NCBI RefSeq assembly: GCF_004664715.2 | Contig: NC_051068.1 | Location: 131,026,716 to 131,090,715, forward strand | Direction: 5' to 3' | Length of the DNA stretch: 64,000 nucleotides | Source of the DNA: Peromyscus leucopus | Lineage: Eukaryota > Chordata > Mammalia > Rodentia > Cricetidae | Shown here: positions 47,371-59,418 of the stretch, piece by piece | How the letters are laid out: each line of letters opens with the position of its first letter | Position numbering within the stretch: position 1 is the first letter of the stretch | Translations under genes and position numbers: made by a program | The notes under the pieces: generated by a model | What the model was told of the DNA's origin: nothing | Database searches by the model: none | The model's input: the letters and a program-made list of their open reading frames with translations, nothing else

Positions 47371-48179
47371 AGAAGAGGTGATAGTTCATCAACCAGTTTG
47401 ACCATTCAATTTAAACTAACATATTACTAACAAATGTTTTTCATTTAACGAGATATAACTTAACAAAAGGAAATTTCCCCAAAAGTAGGGTTGGAGACGG
47501 GTTTTTGTTTTTTTTTTTCTTTCAGGAAAATAAAGGCTAAGGAATCTGAAGAACATTGAACAAATGAGACATCTGAAGGAAAAGGACAAATCATCCAGAA
47601 AAAAATAAAGTCCCAAAAAAAAAGAGTAAATTGGCCTATTGGTATATCACATATAAAATTTCCTATCTCTTCCTAAATGTTTGTTTCTGCTCTTCTCTAC
47701 AGACATTTAATACAAATGGTCTTTATGTAGTCCTGGTTCAATTAAAAATTAAAGCTGGCTTTGGAATTGGAGCATGGCTCTCTCATTCTCTAAACCCAAG
47801 TATGCTTGATAAAAGGAAAGGGAAAAATCTCTGTACCATGTCAGAAATGCCACCTAATATAGGACAGAAGAAAAACCAAAATTCAGAAACTATTTTATTG
47901 CTACTAATCTCATAATTCTTTGGCTCTATTTTGAATCTATAAAACTTTTCTTAAAGTATGAATTTTATATCAAAATTTACAAGATTTATATATAAATCTT
48001 TTGTCATGATATTAATAGTACTAGAGAATACTAACTTATTCTAAAAAACAAGGCTTCATCTAGCTGCTTGTACGTGTTTTTGTATTTGCCCATGCCTAAC
48101 AGCAAATTTGAAGTCTGCAGAAAGATGATGGGGCCCCACAATGATGATTCCACATGGATGATAATAATACCACTAAGCT
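47371..48179 (+). other. ERV copy B 3' region (no env), runs into the gap
   Basis: Homologous to the 3' regions of A and C. Pyrimidine-AG acceptor-like sites are at 47,524-47,525 and 47,701-47,702. No envelope motifs are seen. It is cut by the N run at 48,180, so copy B's 3' LTR is not visible. Confidence 0.8.
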
Positions 48180-48679
48180 NNNNNNNNNNNNNNNNNNNNN
48201 NNNNNNNNNNNNNNNNNNNNNNNNNNNNNNNNNNNNNNNNNNNNNNNNNNNNNNNNNNNNNNNNNNNNNNNNNNNNNNNNNNNNNNNNNNNNNNNNNNNN
48301 NNNNNNNNNNNNNNNNNNNNNNNNNNNNNNNNNNNNNNNNNNNNNNNNNNNNNNNNNNNNNNNNNNNNNNNNNNNNNNNNNNNNNNNNNNNNNNNNNNNN
48401 NNNNNNNNNNNNNNNNNNNNNNNNNNNNNNNNNNNNNNNNNNNNNNNNNNNNNNNNNNNNNNNNNNNNNNNNNNNNNNNNNNNNNNNNNNNNNNNNNNNN
48501 NNNNNNNNNNNNNNNNNNNNNNNNNNNNNNNNNNNNNNNNNNNNNNNNNNNNNNNNNNNNNNNNNNNNNNNNNNNNNNNNNNNNNNNNNNNNNNNNNNNN
48601 NNNNNNNNNNNNNNNNNNNNNNNNNNNNNNNNNNNNNNNNNNNNNNNNNNNNNNNNNNNNNNNNNNNNNNNNNNNNNNN
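48180..48679. other. Assembly gap (500 N)
   Basis: A round 500-base N run, probably a placeholder of unknown true size, between two copies of the same ERV family. Confidence 0.99.
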
Positions 48680-48960
48680 GTGTTAGATGTTTTGGATGTG
48701 GAAAGCAAGAACATTTGGAAAGGGACTGTAGACAGGTCATTCCTAGAAACAATGTTTCTTCAAGGAACAATAGCAGCAAAAAGCCTCTTCCTTCTGGACT
48801 ATGCAGAAGGTGTGGTAAGGGAAAACACTGGACCAACGAATGTAGATCAACAAGAGACAGACAGGGTAATCCTTTGCCTCAGTTTTTGGGAAACTCCCAG
48901 AGGGGCCTCAGGCAGGCCCCCACAGCAAATCCAGTTCAAACCTTTCCTGAGTTGTAGAGG
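48680..48960 (+). pseudogene. gag: ERV copy C gag, nucleocapsid end only
   Basis: Begins at the gap edge inside the first zinc knuckle (CFGCGKQEHLERDC), then the second (CRRCGKGKHWTNEC). Both keep the CX2CX4HX4C spacing for zinc binding and RNA packaging. An open frame runs from the gap to the stop at about 48,957. Anything upstream is in the gap. Confidence 0.88.
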
Positions 48961-49490
48961 AAACCCCTACTCAGAGCAATTAAATAACCAAATGCCTATT
49001 AGAATAAATCATGCTGGTCAAGATGATGAAACAGAAAGAATAGAAAATTCAGGAGAAAACATAAAGAAAAATATTTGGCAAACTTCTATTAATGCACAAA
49101 GACCAAAATTAATGATAAAAATAAATGGTGTTTTGTTGTCTGGTCTGGTAGACACAGGTGCAGATGTTACCATAATTACACAAGAATTTTGGCATCCAAC
49201 TTGGCCTCTTCAGGAGGTAAACGTTCAACTGTTAGGAATTGAGACATTATCTCAAGGTGAAACAGAGTGCAAGATGGCTCAATTGTATAGGACCAGAAAG
49301 ACAGAGTGAAAAATTCAAACCATATGTGGCTAACATAGCTATGAACCAGTGGGAAGAGAATTGTTGCAACAATGAAATACTCAGATTAACATCCCACCAA
49401 CCTCAGAAACAAATCATAAACTAGCACATGTTACTGAGAAAAATATAAGAAGATATTATTCTAATGAGTGGTCACCAGCCATACATATTA
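48960..49490 (+). pseudogene. pro: ERV copy C pro, frameshifted
   Basis: The protease has its catalytic Asp at 49,151-49,153 (LVDTGADVTII). The frame shifts at about 49,255 (near a gtgaaac), and the conserved GRDLL block seen in D and E is lost. Confidence 0.87.
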
Positions 49491-50884
49491 TACAAGAACA
49501 GGCAAAACAACTGGTGATCTTCCAAAGACACCAACAGCTCTACCTTTAAAATGGTTAACAGACAAGCCTGTATGGGTTCAGCAATGGCCCTTAACAACAG
49601 AGAAACTCCAGGTTTTAGAAGAGCTGGTAGAACAGTTAAAAGCTCAGCATATTGAAGAATCAACCAGCCCTTGGAATTTTCCTGAATTTGTTATTACAGA
49701 GAAATCTGGTAAATGGAAAATGGTAACAGACCTTAGAGCAATTAACAAATTAATTCAGCCAATGGGCTCTCTACAGTCTGGAATTCCTTTGCCTACTTTG
49801 TTACCAAATGATGGCCTCTCATAGTTATCGACTTCAAAGACTGTTTCTTTTCAATACCCTTACAAGAAAAAGATAAAGATTTGCTTTCACAGTGCCTATT
49901 TATAATAATTCTTAACCGGTTAAAAGATTTAAATGGAGGGTCCTCCCACAGGGAATTTTGAATAGCCCAACTCTGTGCCAATATTTGGTACAACAGCCAT
50001 TAGAAGTAATAAATAAAAAATTTCCTAAATCTATAATTTATCATTATATGGATGATTTTTTACTAGCTGACTCAAATGCAGATATTCTAGAAAGAATGTT
50101 TGAAGAAATAAAGAAAAATTTGCCTTGCTGGGGATTACAAATTGCTCCTGAAAAGATACAAAGAGGAGATTCTATTAATTATTTAGGATATAAAATAGAG
50201 CTACAAAAAATTAGACCCCAAAAGGTGCAAATTAGGAGAGATAGACTGCAGGCACTTAATGACTTTCAAAGATTATTTAGAGACATTTCTTATCCACAAA
50301 CTCTTGTTGGGGTAAAAAATGATGAACTGAATAATTTATTCAAAACCTTAGAAGGTGACAAGGACTTAAATAGTCCAAGAGAATTATCACCTGAATCTGA
50401 GAAAGAATTGGCCTTGGTAGAAAAGAAAGTACACGAAGGGCACGTGGATCATATTGATTCAAAGCTGGATTGCATTTTGGTTATTTTACCTTCTAGGCAT
50501 TCTCCAACAGGAATATTAATGCAGAGGGAAGATATTATATTGGAATGGATATTTTTACCAAATAAACCAAATAAAAAATTAAAAACTTATGTGGAAAAAA
50601 TCTCTGACTTGATTTGGAAAGGAAAATTGAGAGTTTGTCAATTAGCAGGAATAGACCCAGCAGAAATTGGCATGCCTTAATTAAGGAGAACATTGGATAA
50701 TAGAAAAAACTTCAGAATTAAATCAGCCTATGTACTTTAAGGATGTGCTGACCTCAGAATGGAAACCAGGATATGTGTTACATTGGGGACGAGGTTTTGC
50801 TTTTGTTTCTACAGGAGAAGATAAGCTGTGGATACCATCAAAATTGATAAAGGTTCGATTTGAACAGGAGAGACCTCTTAATTA
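49480..50884 (+). pseudogene. pol: ERV copy C pol: RT, then deletion to the integrase C-terminus
   Basis: The RT N-terminal part is open to 49,824. A 240-codon open stretch from 49,958 contains an intact YMDD (50,045-50,056) and the thumb/connection. At about 50,690 the sequence jumps from the end of the connection to the integrase C-terminal region, so RNase H and most of integrase are missing. The junction falls on a short shared acattg. The region ends near the aattag stop at about 50,884. Confidence 0.9.
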
Positions 50885-53768
50885 GAGAGGTGATAGTTTA
50901 TCAACCTGCATGAACATCCAATTGAAATTAACTTATACCAGTAACACATGCCTTTTCATTTAATCAGATAATAACTTGCCAAAAAGGAACGTCCCCAAAA
51001 TTAGTCTTTTGGAAAAGTTTTTGTTTTTGTTTTTATCTTTTAGGAGAATGAAGGTTAAGGAATCTGAAGAACACTGGACAAATGAGACAACTGAAGAAAA
51101 GGGACAAGTCATCTATCCCAGGAAACAGAGTGAAATGGTATATGAGCATATCATCTAAAAAATTTTATAAGAATTTCTAAATGTTTGTTTCTGCTCTTCT
51201 CTAAAGAAATTTAACACTCTTGGTCTTCTAAGAGTCCCAATTCAATTAAAATTTAAAGCTGACTTTGGATTTGGAGGATGGTTCTCTACTTCTTTAAACT
51301 CAAGCATGTTGTTAAAAGGAAAATGCAAACTCCGTGTATCATGCCAGGAAAAAAAGAGCCATCTTCTGCTATGGGACAGGAGAAAACCCAAATTAATTAA
51401 GGGACTATTCCATTACTAATCTCAACTCTTTGATTCTATTCTGATTCATTAAACTTTTCTTAAAGTATGAATTTTATATCAAAATTTACAAGATTAACAT
51501 ATATAGATATACATACATTTTAAACTTTGTTAAGATATGCATGGTCATATAGAGTACTAACTAATTCTAGAAAAAAGGCTTCAATTAGCTGCATATATAT
51601 GTCTTTGTGTTTGAGTCTCTTATCAGTTTTCTGCAGGAAATCATGACCAGGCCTAACATCAACTGAAGTCTTCAGAAAGAAGATGGGGCCCCACAACCAC
51701 AATTGCATGTGGACAATAATAATATCACTAAGCTGAGAAACATCATCTACAGATCAGCTTTGGACTACAAAGTCGTCAGAGCAATTTTGAGATGGCTAGC
51801 TGAGATGATCCAGTTTCAAAGACTACTTGAATAAGGACTTGAGATAAACCCTGAATTTTGGCATTATAAATAGACTGGATAACGAGGAATATAGTTACTT
51901 TTCCTAGAAATTGACAGTTAACCTAAAATTTTTCTTTTCAGGATAAAGATACCTTCACCCATACCCAGCAGGAAGCAATTTTAAGAATACGATGCCCACA
52001 TTCCCAAAGAGGTGCTGTGGGGCAGGTGGATTTTTTTGTTTTTATTAGGTTTTGGGTCTAAGATAATTTTCATTGTTTAGTGGCGTTGGTTACAAGTTGT
52101 TGTTAAGGGTTAGGAAAATGGCTAAGCAAAGGAAATTAGATTTAATGTTCTTATTTAAAAAAAAGACAGTTACTAGTTTTAAATACTTTACACTGGATTG
52201 GATTGTTTTATATTATATCCAAATTCATATATATTGATAAAAAATGCTATATGTTGTGCCGGGCAGTGGTGGCACACACCTTTAATCCCAGCACTCGGGA
52301 GGCAGAGGCAGGCGGATCTCTGTGAATTCGAGGCCAGCCTGGGCTACCAAGTGAGTTCCAGGAAAGGCGCGCAAAGCTACACAAGAGAAACCCTGTCTTG
52401 AAAAACCAAAAAGAAAAAAAAGAAAATGCTATATGTATATTTCTAATTGTAATTATACTGTTCATTTAACAATGTAATGTAATTTTCTGATCCTTGAATG
52501 TTATTATTACCAAATATTAGGATATAAAGAAATGAAAGTTAGTGGTTAAACATTATAATAGAACTTGTAGTCATATTAGGTGTGTTTTCAAAATCGAGCA
52601 GATATATTTTAGATAGACTGGTCATCTTCAAACCTTTCAGAGATCTACAGAATATGGCATTTAAAATATTTTAATAACTTAGAAAAATTTTCTTTTTGTT
52701 ATGACTATGAGACATGTTGGCTCCTAGCAGTACCAACCTACTTCAGAGAAAATATGGGCATTGAAGAAACTGCAATTGGAGTTAACTTTCATTGTGGCAA
52801 AAGTTAGCCACTGGACAACAAGGTATCCTCGAATCAACTGCTGACAAATAGGACAGACAGGACATGAAACAAAAGACTACTGATTCTTGCCAAAACAAGT
52901 GTGGTTATGGCTTTATCAAAAGGCATCTTCTGAGGCAAGGACAATATGGTACCATCCCTGAAGTGGCTTTCACAATCTGGAAAAGGTACAGTGCCCTTTT
53001 CTTCAAAAGCAGCTGAACAGGCAGTGGGCCAATGGCTTCTGATGTGCAGTAAAGTGACAGCTGAAACAGTTATTCTTGAAGAGTAACTAAACTCACACCT
53101 CTCAATAGTAGACTGGCATTTAATAGAAGGATATGAAGAACAGGATGCTGAGATGAAGCCACACACACACAGCCAAGAAGAATGGACAGCTGAATTTAAA
53201 AAAAAAAAAGTCAACAATTTCCAGAATTTAAAATCCTGAATCATGACATGACACTAGTGGAATTCAGGTGTTTCTGGTACATGGACTGCTCTCACCCAAT
53301 GTAAGGACAAACTATTGACCTTGTGTACATCCTACTTCACAAATGAGTTTGTCAGATATGCTAAGCCTGTAGGCAGAAGATGATACCCCAACACTGCGGA
53401 GAAACTTCAGGTGACTGTTCAGGCAGCTGGCTGTTTCTGTCAACTCATGTTTTTTTGGAGGCTGCTTGCATGCACTTCCTGTTTTTATTTTTTAATAGGT
53501 AATATTATTTTCCTTCTTGGATCTCTGAGGGAGTTAAAGATTAGTTAGTTATAGCTGAAGATTAGTTAGGATAGAAAGTGAATTAGGTACATTTTGGACT
53601 TACCAAAATAGGATAGAATTATTTTCTCTGAATTTGTCAAATACAAATGGACTAGACATTGTTTAGGTATTTATTACTTGTATATATGGTATATAGTTAT
53701 TGTACTTTTGTATATAGTTTTTTCTTACATTAGTTACAACTTCCTTCCTTTTTTCTTTTTATTGAAAT
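50885..53768 (+). other. ERV copy C 3' region (2.9 kb, no env)
   Basis: The longest version of the family's 3' region. It has acceptor-like pyrimidine-AG sites at 51,042-51,043 and 51,205-51,206. The former is followed by a short frame starting MKVKESEEHWTNET. No envelope surface or transmembrane motif was found. It contains a young B1 at 52,255-52,422. Confidence 0.8.
52255..52422 (+). mobile_element. B1 SINE (young), TSD aaaatgctatatgt
   Basis: Near-consensus cricetid-type B1 (ggctaccaagtgagttccag), flanked by 14-bp copies at 52,241-52,254 and 52,423-52,436. It is younger than ERV copy C. Confidence 0.97.
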
Positions 53769-53780
53769 AGAAAAGGGAAT
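53769..53780 (+). other. Polypurine tract of copy C
   Basis: agaaaagggaat directly precedes the LTR at 53,781 and is the expected plus-strand primer site. Confidence 0.75.
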
Positions 53781-54233
53781 TATGGTAGTATTTTATTTGT
53801 ACTAAAATGTGATTTGTATCTTAATAAATAAAGTTGCCTGGGGGTCAGAGCTAATAGCAAGCCTTAGCAGAAGCTGGGTGGTGGTGGTGCATACATTTAA
53901 TCCCAGCACTTGGTAGGCAGAGCTATGTAGATCTCTGTGTGTTCAAGGATACAGCCAGCATTGGAGACACATGCCTCTAATCTCAATACCAACCATAGAA
54001 GACCTGGAGGTCTGTACAGACAGGCAGTGACTAGGAGTTCATGTGGTTGGGTTTACAACCAATGAGAAGGTAGAACAGAAAGTCTATATAAAGACAAACA
54101 GACAGGAAGTAGGTCTCTTGGCTGAAGAGGATAGCTGCAGCAGTGAAGAGTAAGGTTCTTAGCTCTGACCTCTTGGGCTTTCATCTTTGAATTGGCTCTC
54201 TGTTTCTTATTTAGTAAGATGGTTACTTCTACA
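53781..54233 (+). mobile_element. LTR2, 3' LTR of copy C, abutting copy D
   Basis: 453 bp; it begins TATGGTAGTATTTTATTTG and ends ggttacttctaca, matching the ends of the TSD-defined LTR2 at 32,806-33,265. A polypurine tract lies upstream. Downstream there is no primer site or leader: pro sequence begins at the next base. Contains a B1-like block (catttaatcccagcacttgg). Confidence 0.88.
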
Positions 54234-54600
54234 GATTTCCATAAATGAACAAAGACCAAAGCTTAGAATTCAAAAATATGGCCTGGTTCTGGAGGGCCTG
54301 GTAGACACGGGTGCAGATGTGATTATAATTACACCAAAATCATGGCAGCCGAATTGGCCTCTTCAAGAGGTAGATGTCCAACTTCTAGGGATTGGTACCC
54401 TATCTCACATAAAACAGATTTCGAGATGGGTTGAATGCATTGGGCCAGAAGGTCAGAGAGGAAGGTTGAAGCCATATGTAGCAAATGTAGCAGTAAATCT
54501 TTGGGGCCGAGATCTGTTACAACAGTGGAATACCCAGATTAAAATTCCTACTCTCAGAAAAGGAATACAGACCAATGAATGTTTCTAGGAATAATATCAT
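54234..54600 (+). pseudogene. pro: ERV copy D pro, N-terminally truncated
   Basis: It starts exactly at the LTR2 end. Catalytic Asp at 54,304-54,306 (LVDTGADVIII) and a WGRDLLQQW block are intact in one open frame up to about 54,588. No gag precedes it. Confidence 0.87.
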
Positions 54601-54639
54601 AACATGCTATAAAAAACAGTCACCAACCAATCAGGCTGT

Positions 54640-55735
54640 GTATAAGCAGAGCACAACTGATGCTGAACTCTCAGAAGTATCAACTGTCTTACCTTTAAAA
54701 TAGCTAACTAATAAACCTGTCTGGGTTGGACAAGACCTTTGATAAAAGAGAGCTGCAAGCTTTAGAACAGCTGGTTCAAGAGCAGTTAAATGCTCAACAC
54801 ATTGAAGAACCAACAGTCCTTGGAATTCTCCTGTATTTGTTATTTTAAAAAAAAAAAAAGTCCGATAATTGGAGAATGCTGACAGATCTGAGAGCTATTA
54901 ATAACGTAATTCAGCCAATGGGCTCCCTACAGACTGGGATGCCTTTGTCCTCTCTGCTACCCAAAGAATGCCCTATAATAGTTATTGACATAAAAGACTG
55001 TTTATGTAAATTTACCATACCCTTACAAGAAAATGATAGAGAAAAATTTGCCTTCACAGTACCTAATTAAAACAATTCCCAGCCAGTCAAGAGATGTCAA
55101 TGGAAGGTCCTCTCACAGGGAATGTTAAACAGCCCTACTTTGTGCCAATACTTTGTGCAGAAACCATTAGAGATAATTCATGTAAAGTTTCCACAATCCA
55201 TAATTTATCACTATATGGATGATATCCTATTAGCTGATCCAAAGTTAGATAAATTAGAAAGTGTGTTTGAAGAAGTAAAAAAAAAAATTGCCTCACTGGG
55301 GAGTGCAAATTGCTCCTGAAAAAATACAAAGAGGAGATTCTATCAATTACTTAGGATATAAGAGAGAGCTACAAAAATTTAGGCACCAAAAGGTACAACT
55401 AAGGAGAGATTGATTAAAGACTCTTAATTATTTTCAAAAGTTGTTAGGAAGCATTTCCAACTTACTGGGTATCATGGGAATACCCAAAGATGGACTACAA
55501 AATTTGGCTAATACTCTAGAAGGGGACAAAGAATTAAATAGTCCAAGAGAATTATCAGCCGAAGCTGAGAAGGAATTGGCTCTAGTAGACAAGACAATTT
55601 GAGAAGCACATGTGGATCATGTGGATCCAGAACTTAAATGCATTCTTGTCATATTCCCCTCCAGACATTCCCCCACAGGTATTTTGATGCAGAGAGAAGA
55701 TATTATATTGGAATGGATATTCCTACCACATACGA
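54640..55735 (+). pseudogene. pol: ERV copy D pol: RT only
   Basis: RT pieces in shifting frames, with YMDD intact at 55,212-55,223. A-runs at about 54,848 and 55,277 mark frame changes. The sequence leaves pol at a position equal to about 50,560 of copy C (gaatggatattcctacc) and joins the family's 3' region, so RNase H and integrase are absent. Confidence 0.87.
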
Positions 55736-56046
55736 GTGCTGTCCTTCTGGACAAGTGGGACACAAGGAAAAGTGACTTCTGAACTCTGCCAAGACAGGGT
55801 AAGATGATCTTTCAGAATTCCTGCTTCTAAAAATGGTCTGTCAGATACTCTAGGCCTGTAGCCAATTTGAATACAATGCTGAGAAACATTAGGTGACTCT
55901 CCAGGCTGCCAGCTGTCCTTGTCTACTCTTGCAAGATTCCCAAAAGTTGCTTACATCCATCTTCCATTTCTCGGGTACCATTATATTCCTTCTCAGGTCT
56001 TTGATGGGATTGAAGACTAGCAGTTATACTAGCAGTTATAGTTACA

Positions 56047-56103
<57 letters not shown>

Positions 56104-56342
56104 TTAGATAGAACATATTAAGTATTAGATTCAGGTTCTTTAGGATAGGGCGTCTGTTTGAATCATCTTTGTAACATGCCATTTACCTACACTCTAGACT
56201 TCTCTGGATTTTAGTATGTTTCTTACTTGATATTGTTCACATTGGTTGTAGTTCCATCTTATGTAGGTCATTATCCCTTATTACTCCTGGACAATATTTG
56301 ATAACCATTCCTTTGTATATAGTCTTGTATTAGGTTAGGAGA
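55736..56342 (+). other. ERV copy D 3' region
   Basis: Homologous to about 53,280-53,740 of copy C (gtcagatactctaggcctgt and related words). It contains a (TA)n expansion at 56,049-56,102. Confidence 0.75.
56049..56102. repeat. (TA)n microsatellite
   Basis: About 26 TA units inside copy D's 3' region; copy C has only a short tatatatgg-type stretch in the comparable region. Confidence 0.95.
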
Positions 56343-56647
56343 TGTAGTGGGTAGCCATTCCAGCTTTGATCTGGAATTTCCAACCCCCATTGAGGCTTCG
56401 GTAACTGTCATGCCTACAAGGCAGAGCCAAGAGAGGACCCTGAAGACCTGAGATCCAGATGCGCTGGCTCTCTTGGTTCCTGGACACTAGACGCTGGAGG
56501 TAGACCAAGCAGAGTTCTCCAGAGAACACTGCTGGACTGTACTACACCTTTCCCAGACCCTGTTACCTATCCCTTCACTTGTAAGTTACCCCACAAAATA
56601 CACCTCCATTTTAACTACGTAGAGTGGCCTTTATAATTTCACCATTA
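56343..56647 (+). mobile_element. LTR, TGTAGTGGG family
   Basis: Third copy of this family in the window; it begins TGTAGTGGGTAGCCATTCC and ends near ttataatttcaccatta. No clear TSD is seen, and it replaces the expected end of copy D. Confidence 0.85.
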
Positions 56648-56726
56648 TCAGTGTATTGAAGTGCAGCTATCAAAAGCACCCTTTGGCTCACCTAATAAAC
56701 ATGCTCAATTCAAATTAAACACCTAC

Positions 56727-57268
56727 TGTGGTGGTATTGTTTTCCCCAAAATATTGTGTACTCTAATAAATTTATCTGGGGTCAGAGAACAGACAGCCAC
56801 TAGATACAAAGGCCAGAAAATGGTGGCACTCACACCTTTAATCCTAGCATTCCAGAGATAGAAATCCCTCTGGATCTCTGTGAGTTCAAGGCCACATTGG
56901 AAATAGCCAAGCATGGTGACACACGCCTTTAATCCCAGAAAGCCAGCCTTTAATCCCAGGGAGTGGTGGTAGAAAGCAAAAAGATATATAAGGTGTGAGG
57001 ACCAGAAACTAGAAGCATTTGGCTGGTTAAGCTTTTGGCTGGTTAAGCATGTGGCTGGTTAAGCTTCAGGCTTTCCAGCAGCAGTTCAGCTGAGAGCCAT
57101 CAGGATGAGGACACAGAGGTTTACAGTCTGAGGAAACAGGACCAACTGAGGAATTGGCAAGGTGAGATAGCTGTGGCTTATTCTGTCTCTCTGACCTTCC
57201 AGTATTCACTCCAATAACTGGCCTCAGGTTTGATTTTATTAATAAGAACTTTTAAGATTCATGCTATA
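56727..57268 (+). mobile_element. Solo LTR1 with TSD ACCTAC
   Basis: 542 bp, TGTGGTGGTATTGTTTTCC...agattcatgctata, flanked by exact acctac at 56,721-56,726 and 57,269-57,274. A small repeat of ggctggttaagc is present three times near 57,020-57,065. Confidence 0.95.
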
Positions 57269-57274
57269 ACCTAC

Positions 57275-59224
57275 CTCATACTAACACTGCTTGTACCCTT
57301 TTACGTTAATAAACATTCATTTTTCTATGGGTCATGTCTGTCTCCCTTCTATCCAGAGGCAGTCCTCCCCCCACCCCTGCAAGACAAATATCCCTTCCCC
57401 CTCTTCTTCATTCCCTTCTCCTTCTCTCTCTTCATCTATCTTCTTTCTTTGTCCCTTGTCTCTGCCCCTGTCCCTTTGGGGCAAATAAATCTCCTTTGTT
57501 CTGAGAACTTGGTCTTGGGGTGTCTTTAGCCAACTCCAAGGTTCCCTACATAGCCCATTATCCAGGGAAGCCAGGCTAGGAACCTGGAGACAGGAACTGA
57601 AGTAAAAGTCACAGTGGAGTGCTGCTTGCTAGCTTTTTTCCTATGACTTGCTCAGCCTGATTTCTTATACACACTAGGACCACCACAATGGGTGGGTGGT
57701 ACAAATTTGCACAAGTAGGGAACCCCAAGCTGGCCAGGCCATGGTATCCCACACATGAGGGAAAACATGATGGGCAGATGCAACAGGGGTGGTGGTGCAT
57801 GAAAGTCATTCACACCCAGGCTCTGCATCCACATGGAGAGTTTATTATAATAGAGAGATGAAGAGAAAGATAGGAAAGGAGACAAGGGAAAACAAGAAGG
57901 AAGAGAAAGCAGAGGTGTGCACATCTCTTGGGAATGGAGAGAGAAAGTTGAAAAGAGAGAGGAAAGGAAGTTTTTCCTTAAAATGAGGGTTTCACATCAG
58001 GACATGGGGAGGCACCAAGGTGTGGGATTTCAAGGGGTGGGTCAAAATATTAATATTCCTCCATTTTGATTATTATGAAAGGGGTGAGTTATGGAAGCAA
58101 GTGGGAGCAACAAGGGCACTGAATTCCCAAGACTGCTTCAAGCCAACAAAGGGCAAAGTGGGAAGGGGGAACCAGAGGTCATACATAGTGAAAGATCTCA
58201 GGAACATTCCTTGAAGGAGCTGAGAAGGCAGGTTGCAATAGTGGTGTTCCAGGAGCTTGGAGAGAAATGGCACACCAAATCAGGGGTATAGAAGCCATTG
58301 CATCTGCTGTTTCTCTGGAGGTCAGGTGAGAACAGTGAACCTGAAAAATACTCTCAAAAAATAGGTGGGATCAGAAATGGACTCTGGAGATTGTTAGTTT
58401 TCATCATACCAGATTTCTTGATACAGTAGCAGAACTTTTCCCAGGAGCCTGTAGTTATCTGTAAGACAGCTGGAATGGATTTACATTGTGGCAAAAGGTT
58501 TAAAAATCTTAAGAACCATTTGTTAATGGTTTTTAACCATTGAACCTCTGGAGTTATAGCTGAAACCAGTCTACCCTGTACCATGAAGTCTGGGGCTGTT
58601 AAACTGATGGTTGATGTCATCAAACATCACCAGATCTGAGAAGAATAAATTTAAGAAGAAGTGAGACAGCTTTCCAGCTACCTAGGCAGCAACTCCAAGT
58701 CTCTCCATGGTTGTTGTGGGACAACGTCCCCAACAGTAGTACTTGTTTAGCTGATAGGCCCAGAAAACCTGACAGATACTTTTCTGTGAAGTAGAAATTT
58801 GGGGAGGTGATCCTACCTGTATTGGCAGAGAGGATAATCTATCCCTATTGCTCCTCTTATTCACAGTCTGGACAGGTTCTCAGCTTTTTGCTGCATGGCC
58901 AGCCTTGCCATGAGCTTTTGGGTAGAAGTTCTTATGCACCCATCTGTCTTCCTGGAGGAGATACAGGATGTTGCCAGGAGCTGACATGTCTATCATTGAA
59001 AGCTTCTATATTAAATGTCATATTCTCAGATCTCTACAGGTACTTGAGGACTGGGGGAACAAAATCTGTTGGCTGTATTTATAACTTTGAGAGCAAATAT
59101 ATGACTTAAATCTAAATATACAGGTTTCCAAGTTAGTTACAGCTTAATGAAGTTAGCAAGGACAGGGGCATGACTTTTGGGCACAGACAGATTATAATCT
59201 TGAATGAGTTATGTTGAAATAATT
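57275..59224. other. Unassigned stretch, possibly old ERV sequence
   Basis: 57,288-57,550 has an AATAAA and ends ttccctaca, so it may be a decayed LTR, but no TSD was found. 57,560-59,220 has no convincing frame. Its style (gaagtagaaatttggggagg, cagtctggacaggttctcag) resembles noncoding internal parts of rodent ERVs in antisense. No host exon is seen. Confidence 0.3.
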
Positions 59225-59418
59225 TTTTCTTTTTTTAATTTTAAAATTAACTTAATTTCACATAACATCCACAGATTCCCCCTCCTGCCTCCTCCCACCC
59301 CCCATCCCTCCCCCGAATAGACTCCCTCATTCCCACCCCCTCCAATGCAAGATCTGGGAGTCAGCCCAGCCTGGTATATTCAACCAAGGCAGGTCCAGTC
59401 CCCTCCTCCCTACACCAA
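59225..59418 (-). mobile_element. L1 3' end, antisense, cut by ERV copy E
   Basis: T-rich start then the C-rich reverse 3' UTR (cacagattccccctcctgcc), as at 15,063-15,290. It ends where LTR2 begins. Confidence 0.85.

Noticed and set aside
48031..49309. Long frames of 227-413 codons spanning the N run
   Set aside because: They are open only because N codons are not stops. Only the part after 48,680 is real sequence and it belongs to gag/pro of copy C.
57275..57560. Definite LTR ending ttccctaca
   Set aside because: It has an AATAAA and a plausible end, but no matching start or target duplication, so it is left as part of an unassigned stretch.
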